From UBA11524 sp964464815 (GTDB lineage: Bacteria > Bacillota > Clostridia > Christensenellales > Aristaeellaceae), in the NCBI GenBank assembly GCA_964464815.1, contig CAYXHF010000007.1, positions 1 to 64,000 on the forward strand: a stretch of 64,000 nucleotides of DNA, in the 5' to 3' direction. This document shows positions 41,754-48,984 of the stretch, piece after piece. Within the stretch, counting starts at the first letter, position 1. Each line of letters begins with the position of its first letter. Position numbers and translations under genes: made by a program. The notes beneath the pieces are model-generated. The model was given only the letters and a program-made list of their open reading frames with translations, did no database searches and was not told where the DNA came from.

Positions 41754-42404
41754 ATGCAGGGTGTTTTCTGGTCGATGGTGGTGCTGTCCATTCTGACGGC
41801 CTTCACACAGGGAAAGGCGCAGGAGACAAGTGCGGCGCTATTGGAGAGTGCGCAGGGCAGCATGAAGATGATGCTGACGATGCTGGGCAGCATGGCACTA
41901 TGGAGCGGACTGATGGAAATTCTGGTGCAGAGCGGTGACGTGCGCCGGATGGGACGCCTGCTGCGCCGGATGCTGGGCAGGACGCGCATCCCGGATGAAA
42001 GCGCACTGGACGATGTGGGGATGAATCTGGCGGCGAACATGCTGGGCTTGGGCAATGCGGCGACGCCAGCGGGCATCCGCGCGGCACAGAAGCTGGCGGC
42101 GCAGGGCGAAAGCGGCTTGCGGATGCTGGCAATGCTTCTGGTGGTGAACAATTCCAGCGTGCAGATTCTGCCGACAACGGTCATGACGCTGCGTCAGGCG
42201 GCAGGTGCGGCGAATCCTGCGGACATCTGGGGCGTGACGATGATGTCCTCAGGCGCGGCTACGGTGACGGCAATCGTGCTGATGATGCTCTGTCACAGCA
42301 TGCAGGACAGGCGAAGGAGGCGACAAAATGCAGCATGTGGCGGAGCTGCTTCTGCTGAGTGTCGTGCTGTGCATCATGGTGCGCGGCAGGAGCAAGGGCG
42401 TTGA
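41754..42404 (+). CDS. spmA: Spore maturation protein A
   Basis: 216 residues, about 20 more than B. subtilis SpmA. Nucleoside-recognition (Gate) domain membrane protein: FWSMVVLSILTAFTQGK opens it and NMLGLGNAATPAGIRAAQKL and LLVVNNSSVQILPTTVMTLR are diagnostic. With SpmB it is needed for spore core dehydration. Start ATG 41754 (or 41751) after GGGAGG. The last 77 bases overlap spmB in another frame and encode an Arg-rich tail, RRRRRQNAACGG, unlike SpmA relatives. Confidence 0.93.
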   Translation: MQGVFWSMVVLSILTAFTQGKAQETSAALLESAQGSMKMMLTMLGSMALWSGLMEILVQSGDVRRMGRLLRRMLGRTRIPDESALDDVGMNLAANMLGLGNAATPAGIRAAQKLAAQGESGLRMLAMLLVVNNSSVQILPTTVMTLRQAAGAANPADIWGVTMMSSGAATVTAIVLMMLCHSMQDRRRRRQNAACGGAASAECRAVHHGARQEQGR

Positions 42405-42834
42405 TGTATACGGCGCGTTCGTTCACGGGGCGCGTCATGGTGCGGAAAGCGCATGGGGATTGCTGGCGCCAATGAGCGCGATGCTGCTGATGCTATCGCT
42501 GATGCAGGCATCAGGGCTGACGGAGCTGCTGGTGCGGCTGGCGTCGCCCATTACGAGCTGCCTGCATCTGCCGCAGGAGGCCGCGCCGATGCTGATTTTG
42601 CGCCCGCTGAGCGGCTCTGGTGCGTTGGCGGCGATGCAGGGGATTTTCGAGCAATGCGGTGTGGACAGCCGTGCTGGACGCGTGGCGGCGGTGCTCATGG
42701 GGTCGAGCGAAACAATCGTCTACACCATGACGGTGTATCTTGGCGCGGCGAATGTCAAAAAGCTGCCGGGCGTGTGGGGGATATCGCTGATATCGTTCCT
42801 TGTGGGTGCGCTGGTGTGCGGATGGATGCTTTGA
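42328..42834 (+). CDS. spmB: Spore maturation protein B
   Basis: 168 residues. Partner Gate-domain membrane protein of SpmA: ends with GSSETIVYTMTVYLGAANVKKLPGVW, a hallmark of the family. AAGGAGG lies seven bases before the ATG at 42328, inside the spmA reading frame. The pair forms a spmAB operon. Confidence 0.93.
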   Translation: MQHVAELLLLSVVLCIMVRGRSKGVDVYGAFVHGARHGAESAWGLLAPMSAMLLMLSLMQASGLTELLVRLASPITSCLHLPQEAAPMLILRPLSGSGALAAMQGIFEQCGVDSRAGRVAAVLMGSSETIVYTMTVYLGAANVKKLPGVWGISLISFLVGALVCGWML

Positions 42835-42868
42835 TGCAGGGACAATTGTCTTTTTTCTTGCGGATGGG

Positions 42869-42897
42869 TTGCGGGGAATGTGAAAATCATGTATAAT
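42869..42897 (+). promoter_or_regulatory. Promoter of the HutP-family gene
   Basis: TTGCGG, 17-bp spacer, perfect TATAAT, 37 bp before the start. Confidence 0.7.
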
Positions 42898-42933
42898 AGT
42901 GTGGAATGCTTACAGACAGAGAGGGCGATTCAA

Positions 42934-43353
42934 ATGCTGGAAATCATCGGCGACAGCCGCTCGGTGGCGCGGGCAGCGATTCAGCTGGCCATGACCGCCA
43001 CGCGTGAGGAGGAGACGGAACTCAAAACTTCTCTTGCAGAAAAGGACATTGTGGGTGCCGCGTCTGACTTTGGTGGCGCGTTTGTGGATTCGCTGATGAA
43101 GATGATTGAACGCGCGGTGGTGGCGGCCCGCCGGGAAGGTGTCATCAACGACACGCACCGGGAGGAAGGCGCAGTCGCTGGTGCGGCACACGATGCGGTG
43201 GCGCAGGTGAGCAGCAAGGCGATGGGCTTTTCCGTGGGCGGAAAAATCGGCGTGGCGCGTTCGGGTGAGCATGTGGCGGTGGCGGTGTTTTTCACTGTGG
43301 GCCTGGTGCATCTCAACGAGGTGGTCGTCGGCATGGGCCATCGCGCTATCTAA
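42934..43353 (+). CDS. HutP family protein
   Basis: 139 residues. Aligned by eye, the C-terminal GKIGVARSGEHVAVAVFFTVGLVHLNEVVVGMGHRAI matches the closing part of B. subtilis HutP, the histidine- and Mg2+-dependent RNA-binding antiterminator of the hut operon; the N-terminal MLEIIGDSRSVARAAIQLAMTATREEE and a central AHDAVAQVSSKAMGFSVGGK also fit. The histidine residues near the end (H in LVHLNE and GMGHR) could bind ligand or metal. ATG at 42934 follows GAGAGGG. No histidine-degradation genes are in the window, so its RNA target is unknown. Confidence 0.82.
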   Translation: MLEIIGDSRSVARAAIQLAMTATREEETELKTSLAEKDIVGAASDFGGAFVDSLMKMIERAVVAARREGVINDTHREEGAVAGAAHDAVAQVSSKAMGFSVGGKIGVARSGEHVAVAVFFTVGLVHLNEVVVGMGHRAI

Positions 43354-43434
43354 GGAATCTCTGAATCATTCGGCAGCACGCTAGCGGCTGAAATTCCGCT
43401 CGCTATCGTACCACCTCATTTATTCAGAGCTTCC
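43354..43434. repeat. 81-bp inverted repeat directly after the HutP-family stop codon
   Basis: GGAATCTCTGAAT and ATTCAGAGCTTCC are near-perfect inverted ends, with an inner AGCGG/CCGCT stem. No T run follows. The motif TAAGGAATCTCTGAATCA at its left end recurs at 57834-57850. Confidence 0.6.
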
Positions 43435-43436
43435 CT

Positions 43437-43602
43437 AATACTAATTTGCATCTAAACCATGTCATTTGCGCAGTGTCTTTTCCGTTCTGGCTTTGTTTCG
43501 TTCCGCTCGCGCGTACCTCCAGTACGCCTCGCTACACTCAGCTTTGCCAGAACAAAAAATCCACTATGCTCGGTGCCGTGCTTTAGACGTAGAGTTAGTA
43601 TG
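43437..43602. repeat. MITE-like dispersed palindromic repeat, long form
   Basis: Ends AATACTAATTTGCATCTAAA and TTTAGACGTAGAGTTAGTAT are imperfect inverted repeats. The inner part carries a GTTCTGGC/GCCAGAAC stem and a GCGTACCTCCAGTACGC palindrome. A short form in the opposite direction lies at 53855-53918 and shares the ~40 bp left arm. No ORF inside. Confidence 0.7.
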
Positions 43603-43640
43603 ACATCAACATACGATAAACGAAGGAGAATAGAGGACAT

Positions 43641-44324
43641 ATGATACTGAATATTGCCATGGACGGCCCGGTGGGCGCAGGAAAATCAAGCATTGCGGAT
43701 GCAGTGGCGAAGCGGCTGGGCATCCTGCATCTGGATACGGGCGCGATGTACCGCGCGGTTGGCCTGACGGCGCTGCGCCAGGAGATGAATCTGGCGGATG
43801 AGGAAAAAATCACGGCACTGTGCCAGACACTGCACATGACGCTGCGTCACGCTGAGGATGGCCAGCACACCTTTGTGGATGGCGAGGACGTGACCGGCTG
43901 CATCCGCACGCCGGAGGTCAGCATGGCGGCATCGACCGTGGCGAAGTATCAGGGCGTGCGTCAGGCCATGGTGGCGCTTCAGCAGCGCCTGGCGCAGGAA
44001 ACGCCGATGCTGCTGGATGGTCGCGATATTGGCACGCGTGTGCTGCCCAATGCGACGGTCAAGATTTTCCTGACCGCCAGCGCGGAGGAGCGCGCCCGTC
44101 GCCGCTATCAGGAAATGAAGGAAAAGGGCATGGAGGCCGACTACGAGCAGGTGCTGTGCGACCTTCGCGCCCGCGATGAGCAGGACATGAATCGCGCGGT
44201 CGATCCGCTGCGTGCCGCGGAGGATGCTATCGTGGTGGACTCCACGGAGCTGAATTTTGATGAGGTCGTGGCGCACATTCTGGACATCGTGGCCAAGCAA
44301 ACGAATGGAGGCAGCAACGAATGA
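43641..44324 (+). CDS. cmk: Cytidylate kinase
   Basis: 227 residues. Phosphorylates CMP/dCMP. P-loop GPVGAGKSS at residues 9-17, then LDTGAMYRAV, the LLDGRDIGTRVLPNA motif and RARRRYQE. Overlaps plsC by 4 bp (ATGA). Start of the conserved cmk-plsC-ispH/rpsA cluster found in many Clostridia. Confidence 0.96.
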   Translation: MILNIAMDGPVGAGKSSIADAVAKRLGILHLDTGAMYRAVGLTALRQEMNLADEEKITALCQTLHMTLRHAEDGQHTFVDGEDVTGCIRTPEVSMAASTVAKYQGVRQAMVALQQRLAQETPMLLDGRDIGTRVLPNATVKIFLTASAEERARRRYQEMKEKGMEADYEQVLCDLRARDEQDMNRAVDPLRAAEDAIVVDSTELNFDEVVAHILDIVAKQTNGGSNE

Positions 44325-45016
44325 CGGAACAGAAGCCGCAGGAACCCAAGCAAAAGGCACAGGACGGCAAGAAGAAGGCGACAAAGAACCGCTTTCAGCA
44401 CCAAATGGCGCTTCCGGGCACCAAAACGGCACCGTTTGTGATTGGCCGTGTGATTTTCGCCATCTACTTTCATATTCTCTGCTTCCTGCGTGTGGAAGGC
44501 TGGGAGAAGTTGAAGCTGGATGCGCCCTATATCCTGATGGGCAATCACACCACCCTGGCCGACCCGATTATCGCGGCGTACCTGGTCAAGCGCTATGAGG
44601 TAAACTTCCTGGGCAAAAAGGAATTGGCGGAGATTCCGCTGATTGGGCGATTGCTGATGTACATGCACATGATTCCCGTTGACCGTCACAACAGCGATAT
44701 GGAGGCCATGCGTGCGTGCCTGAAGGTGACGCGTGCTGGCGGCATCCTGGGCATCTTCCCGGAGGGAACGCGGAATGCGGGCGGTGTGATGGAGCATGTG
44801 GAGTCCGGCGTGGCGCTGATTGCCCTGCGCAGTGGCGTGCCGCTGATTCCGGTCTATATTGGTGGCAAGCCGCGCCTGTTCCGTCGTCTGGTCGTTCGCG
44901 TGGGTGATCCGATTCCCATGGATGATTTGCGCGAGCAGGGTGTGAACAAGGAAACCTGCCAGCTACTGCTGGAGCGGATTACGGCAGCCTACCGCACGTT
45001 GACGGCGGAAAAGTGA
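44321..45016 (+). CDS. plsC: 1-acyl-sn-glycerol-3-phosphate acyltransferase
   Basis: 231 residues. Makes phosphatidic acid. The catalytic HX4D motif is NHTTLADP and the glycerol-phosphate motif FPEGTRN; one N-terminal membrane helix (~residues 40-57) follows a Lys-rich tail. Its start overlaps the cmk stop and GGAGG is upstream. A terminator follows, so ispH-rpsA is a separate unit despite the conserved order. Confidence 0.95.
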   Translation: MTEQKPQEPKQKAQDGKKKATKNRFQHQMALPGTKTAPFVIGRVIFAIYFHILCFLRVEGWEKLKLDAPYILMGNHTTLADPIIAAYLVKRYEVNFLGKKELAEIPLIGRLLMYMHMIPVDRHNSDMEAMRACLKVTRAGGILGIFPEGTRNAGGVMEHVESGVALIALRSGVPLIPVYIGGKPRLFRRLVVRVGDPIPMDDLREQGVNKETCQLLLERITAAYRTLTAEK

Positions 45017-45025
45017 TGATTTTTC

Positions 45026-45056
45026 GCGTGTCAGGACTTCTCCTGACGCGCTTTTT
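45026..45056 (+). terminator. Terminator of cmk-plsC
   Basis: GCGTGTCAGGA pairs with TCCTGACGCGC, followed by TTTTT. Confidence 0.85.
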
Positions 45057-45190
45057 CGGCAAAGAAAAAATTTTTTCAAAAAATGTCGAAAAAAAAGAAG
45101 GAAAATCCAAAGCGATGTAGAATCAATAAGAAGTCAGGGTATAGCACAGTCATGCTACTGCCTGATGAACGGGAAAGGATGCTTACCTGA

Positions 45191-47149
45191 ATGCCAATCA
45201 AAGTTGCTGCACATGCGGGTTTCTGTATGGGCGTGCGTCGCGCGGTGGAAAGTGCCATGCGCGTTGCACAAAGCGGTGTGCCTTCCTGCACGCTGGGAGA
45301 ATTGATTCACAACCCGACGGTCGTTGCGATGCTGCGCGACAAGGGGATTGAAGCGGTTTCTTCTGTGGAGGAGGCAAAGGGCAGGCAGGTGCTCATCCGC
45401 AGCCACGGCGTTGCGCCGGACGTGATTGCACGTTTGGAGTGCAGTGGCTGTCAGGTGCTTGATTTAACCTGTCCCTTTGTTGACAAGCTCCATCGCGTGG
45501 TTGCACAGGAAACCAGCGCGGATTGCCCCTTGATTATGGTGGGCGAGAAGGAGCATCCCGAGGTAAAGGGAACCTGCGGCTGGGCGCGCGGTGACATCTA
45601 CGTCGTCGCTACGGCGCAGGAAGCAGCCCTGCTGCCCGAGATGGACAGCGCGGTGGCTGCCGTGCAGACGACGTTTCCGCCGGAACGCTATGCGGCGATT
45701 GTGGACGTGCTGCGCGGGAAAATCCGCAATTTGAAGGAGCATAACACCATTTGCAATGCCACGGCTGTGCGCCAGCGCGAGGCCAAGGAGCTGGCCGCTG
45801 AGTCCGATGCGATGATTGTCATCGGCGGAAAGTCCAGCGCCAACACGCACAAGCTGTACGAGGTATGCAAGGAGATTTGCCCCAGAACTATTTTGGTAGA
45901 GTGCGCGGCGGAAATTCCGCCTGCCTTTGCAAATATCGATTCCGATAAAATTGGAATAACCGCTGGTGCTTCCACACCAGATGGTTCATTAGAGGAGGTT
46001 GTAACCCAAATGACCGACAACGAAATCATGCAGTCCTCTGACTTCACCATGGATGCCGTCCTCGCGACGATGACGCGCATCAAGGCTGGCCAGACTGTTA
46101 CCGGCAAGGTTGTGCTGGTGACCGAAGACGAAGTGTGCGTGAACATCGGCTACAAGAACGATGGTATCATCAAGCGCTCCGACCTGACGCAGCAGGACGT
46201 CAAGCTCGACGACGAGATCGAAGCTGAGATCGTCAAGGTGAACGACGGTGAGGGCAATGTGGTGCTGTCCCAGCGCAACATCGTCAACCGCAAGGCGTGG
46301 GAAGCGCTCGTAGTGAAGTACGATGCCGCTGAGTACGTCAAGGGCGTTGGCAAGGAGGCCGTCAAGGGCGGTCTGATTGCTGATGTGGAGGGTGTGCGTG
46401 CTTTCGTGCCCGCCTCCCAGCTCGCACTGCACTATGTGGACAAGATCGAAGAGTTCGTGGGCAAGGAAATGGAACTCAAGATCATCGAAGTGGACAAGCA
46501 GAAGAAGCGCATCGTGGCTTCCCGCAAGGCCGTTATTGCTGAGCAGACCGCTGCCCGCAAGAAGGCTGCCTGGGAGAACCTCGAAGAGGGCGCGATCATC
46601 CACGGCATCGTTCGCCGCCTGACCCAGTTCGGTGCGTTCGTTGACGTTGGTGGCGTCGATGGCCTGATCCACATCACCGACCTGTCCTGGGGCCACATCA
46701 GCAACCCGAATGAGGTTGTGAAGCCCGGCCAGGAAGTGGACGTGAAGATTCTGTCTCTGGATCGTGAACGTGAGCGCATTCAGCTGGGCTACAAGCAGCT
46801 CCAGCCCCGTCCGTGGGACAATGCCGCCGAGCGTTATCCGGAAGGCTGCATCGTTGAGGGCAAGGTTGTCCGTATTGCGGACTTCGGTGCTTTCGTTGAG
46901 CTGCAGCCCGGTCTGGATGGCCTGGTGCATATCTCCCAGTGCGCCCAGAACCGCGTTGCGAAGGTCACTGACGCTGTGCAGGAAGGCCAGATCGTGCGCG
47001 TGAAGGTCCTGAGCGTTGATACCGAGAAGAAGCGCATCTCTCTGTCCATCCGTCAGGCCGCCGAGGACGAGTTCTCCTTCGACGACGAGGCGATGGATGA
47101 GGCTGCTGTCGAAGAAATTCCCGCTGAAGAAGCTCCTGTTGAGGAGTAA
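45191..47149 (+). CDS. ispH-rpsA: IspH-ribosomal protein S1 fusion (bifunctional)
   Basis: 652 residues. Residues 1-~270 are IspH (HMBPP reductase, last step of the MEP isoprenoid pathway): the three 4Fe-4S cysteines lie in GFCMGVRRA, LTCPFVDK and NTICNATAVRQRE, and the acid catalyst Glu is in the HNTICNAT/HPE region. Residues ~300-640 hold four S1 RNA-binding domains (starting near GQTVTGKV, GGLIADVEG, GAIIHGIVRR and GCIVEGKVV) and an acidic tail. This fusion is known in Clostridia. An in-frame ATG at 46010, preceded by GAGGAGG, lies exactly at the domain junction. The S1 half has more biased codons. Confidence 0.95.
   Translation: MPIKVAAHAGFCMGVRRAVESAMRVAQSGVPSCTLGELIHNPTVVAMLRDKGIEAVSSVEEAKGRQVLIRSHGVAPDVIARLECSGCQVLDLTCPFVDKLHRVVAQETSADCPLIMVGEKEHPEVKGTCGWARGDIYVVATAQEAALLPEMDSAVAAVQTTFPPERYAAIVDVLRGKIRNLKEHNTICNATAVRQREAKELAAESDAMIVIGGKSSANTHKLYEVCKEICPRTILVECAAEIPPAFANIDSDKIGITAGASTPDGSLEEVVTQMTDNEIMQSSDFTMDAVLATMTRIKAGQTVTGKVVLVTEDEVCVNIGYKNDGIIKRSDLTQQDVKLDDEIEAEIVKVNDGEGNVVLSQRNIVNRKAWEALVVKYDAAEYVKGVGKEAVKGGLIADVEGVRAFVPASQLALHYVDKIEEFVGKEMELKIIEVDKQKKRIVASRKAVIAEQTAARKKAAWENLEEGAIIHGIVRRLTQFGAFVDVGGVDGLIHITDLSWGHISNPNEVVKPGQEVDVKILSLDRERERIQLGYKQLQPRPWDNAAERYPEGCIVEGKVVRIADFGAFVELQPGLDGLVHISQCAQNRVAKVTDAVQEGQIVRVKVLSVDTEKKRISLSIRQAAEDEFSFDDEAMDEAAVEEIPAEEAPVEE
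45991..46012 (+). promoter_or_regulatory. In-frame internal ribosome site and ATG at the IspH/S1 junction
   Basis: AGAGGAGG is followed 11 bases later by ATG (46010), in frame with the fusion, giving a 379-residue protein beginning MTDNEIMQ with all four S1 domains. Confidence 0.55.
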
Positions 47150-47222
47150 TTCTTGCACCGCGCCATGATGCCTCCGGGCGGAATGGCAAAAGGGGCAGGG
47201 AATCAAACAGGCAGAGTACTAA

Positions 47223-47278
47223 GGGGCAGGGAACAAGAAGAAAAGCTTGTTCCCTGCCCTTGTTGCATTCTTTTTTTG
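47223..47278 (+). terminator. Terminator of ispH-rpsA
   Basis: GGGCAGGGAACAAG and its exact complement form a 14-bp stem; a T run follows at 47271-47277. Confidence 0.85.
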
Positions 47279-47309
47279 CACATTGCCCAAAAGAGCAGGA
47301 GGGAACATC

Positions 47310-47951
47310 ATGCCGCGTTGCATCATCCTGGCCCCATTGTATGCGGGGGAAGAAATGGAAATCGTGCGCCCCCAAGCGGGCGATTTGCTGCTATGTGCGG
47401 ATGGCGGCTGGATGCGAGCGCAGCAATTTGACCTGCATCCAGCGCTGGTTGTTGGGGATTTTGACTCCATGCCACCGTCCACGCAGGTCAATGCGCCGGT
47501 GCTTCGTCTGCCACGCGAAAAGGACGACACGGATTTGGCGGTTTGTCTGCATGAAGGACGAAAACGCGGCTATACTGAATTTGTGCTGGCGGGCTGTCTT
47601 GGCGGGCGCTTTGACCACACGTTTTCGGTGCTGCAATGCGTGGCAGACTGTGCCATGCGCGGCGAAAAGGCGCTTGTGCTGGACAAACAGAACCGCGTGA
47701 CGATTCTGCCGCCGGGCACCTACACGCTGCCACAAATGCCGGGACGGAAGTTATCCCTGCTGGCATATTCGCCTGCGGTGACGGATGTGTGCATCACCGG
47801 CACGAAGTGGCCGCTTGACCATGCGGTGCTGACATCAAACCGCCCCCTTGGATGCAGCAACGAGTTTGTGGCGGATGCGGCAACGCTTTCCTTCCGGGAA
47901 GGTTTGTTGATGGTTTGCTATAGCACAGATTTGCCTTTTGTGGAAATGTAA
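47310..47951 (+). CDS. thiN: Thiamine pyrophosphokinase
   Basis: 213 residues. Transfers pyrophosphate from ATP to thiamine. Signatures: CADGGW near residue 32, VVGDFDSM, REKDDTDL and GGRFDHTFSVLQ. The ATG at 47310 follows AGGAGGG by six bases. Standing between the S1 terminator and purC; in many Firmicutes thiN is near rpe-rsgA instead. Confidence 0.92.
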   Translation: MPRCIILAPLYAGEEMEIVRPQAGDLLLCADGGWMRAQQFDLHPALVVGDFDSMPPSTQVNAPVLRLPREKDDTDLAVCLHEGRKRGYTEFVLAGCLGGRFDHTFSVLQCVADCAMRGEKALVLDKQNRVTILPPGTYTLPQMPGRKLSLLAYSPAVTDVCITGTKWPLDHAVLTSNRPLGCSNEFVADAATLSFREGLLMVCYSTDLPFVEM

Positions 47952-47980
47952 CGATTTTTTCGCAATTGGGAAAAATCCTC

Positions 47981-48009
47981 TTGTCCGCAGGCGCGAAAAA
48001 TGGTACAAT
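47981..48009 (+). promoter_or_regulatory. purC promoter
   Basis: TTGTCC, 17-bp spacer, TACAAT; 60 bp before the ATG. Confidence 0.65.
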
Positions 48010-48069
48010 ATTGCCTATTACCAGCATATAAGCGGTTGGAGAAATGAAGCGAAAGGGGCGCAGTGCGCG

Positions 48070-48777
48070 ATGGAACTGGGAAAGCTGTTGACGGAAGGAA
48101 AAGGAAAGCGTGTTTACGCGACGGATGACCCGGATTGTGCAATCGTGTATTTCAAGGACGAAGCGATGGCTTTCCACGGCCTCAAGCGCGGCCGGATTTT
48201 GGGCAAGGGCGAGGTCAACAATGCCATTAGCGAGCAGTTTTTCAAGCTGCTGGAGGAAAATGGCATCAAAACGCATTACCTTCGTCGTCTGGATGAACGC
48301 CAGAGTCTGGTGCGCCGCTGTGACATTCTGCCCATTGCCGTGAAGGTGCGCAACCGCGTGGCAGGTTCGCTGGCCAAGCGTATTGGTCTGCCCATTGGCA
48401 CGAAGCTGGACTCCACCGTGATTGAAATGGTGCGCAAGGATAATGAGCAGGACAATCCGCTGATTAACAGCACGCACATTGAGGCGCTCCGCATCGCCAC
48501 GGCTGAGGAAGTCGCCTTCATGACCCGCACGGCGAAGAAAATCAACGAGATTCTGACGGAATTCACGGCTGAGGTGAATGTGGAGCTGGTTGACTTCAAG
48601 CTGGAATTTGGCCGCTATCACGGCGAGCTGCTGGTGGCAGATGAAATCAGCCCTGATTCGGCCCGCTTCTGGGATGCGACGACGCACGAGCCGATGGACA
48701 TTGACCGCTTCCGCCGCGATTTGGGTGACGTGGAGCAAGCATATCAGGATTTGCTGCACCGCCTGATGGGTGAGTGA
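48070..48777 (+). CDS. purC: Phosphoribosylaminoimidazole-succinocarboxamide synthase
   Basis: 235 residues, the usual size. Joins CAIR and aspartate in purine synthesis. Signatures: LLTEGKGKRVYAT, RILGKGEVNN, LPIAVKVRNRVAGS, LVDFKLEFGR and VADEISPDSARFWD. The ATG at 48070 gives the standard start MELGKLLTEGKGK; only GGGGC lies upstream, so initiation may be weak. Isolated from other pur genes. Confidence 0.96.
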   Translation: MELGKLLTEGKGKRVYATDDPDCAIVYFKDEAMAFHGLKRGRILGKGEVNNAISEQFFKLLEENGIKTHYLRRLDERQSLVRRCDILPIAVKVRNRVAGSLAKRIGLPIGTKLDSTVIEMVRKDNEQDNPLINSTHIEALRIATAEEVAFMTRTAKKINEILTEFTAEVNVELVDFKLEFGRYHGELLVADEISPDSARFWDATTHEPMDIDRFRRDLGDVEQAYQDLLHRLMGE

Positions 48778-48781
48778 ATAC

Positions 48782-48820
48782 AAGCTGGCATGATGCGAAA
48801 ACGCGCATGCCGGCTTTTTT
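48782..48820 (+). terminator. purC terminator
   Basis: AAGCTGGCATG pairs with CATGCCGGCTT, inner GCG/CGC, then TTTT. Confidence 0.85.
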
Positions 48821-48844
48821 GATGCGGAAAAAGCGCCCTGACGC

Positions 48845-48873
48845 TTGCAATTGCAGGGAAAGTGGCATATAAT
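48845..48873 (+). promoter_or_regulatory. Promoter of the nucleotide-sugar dehydratase gene
   Basis: TTGCAA, 17-bp spacer, perfect TATAAT; a ~105-nt leader follows. Confidence 0.7.
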
Positions 48874-48984
48874 GAAGAGGCTGAGTGAAAAACAGATGTT
48901 TTTCGTTTCCGCATGTTCCGTGCAAGGCATTCCTTTCAGGGAACAACAGGAATTCTGAATAAAGCAGAAAAAGGAGTTTCCTCC

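Noticed and set aside
43440..43640. Small ORFs (about 60 codons) within the repeat before cmk
   Set aside because: They lie in the palindromic repeat and have no ribosome site or similarity; they read on both strands because of the symmetry.
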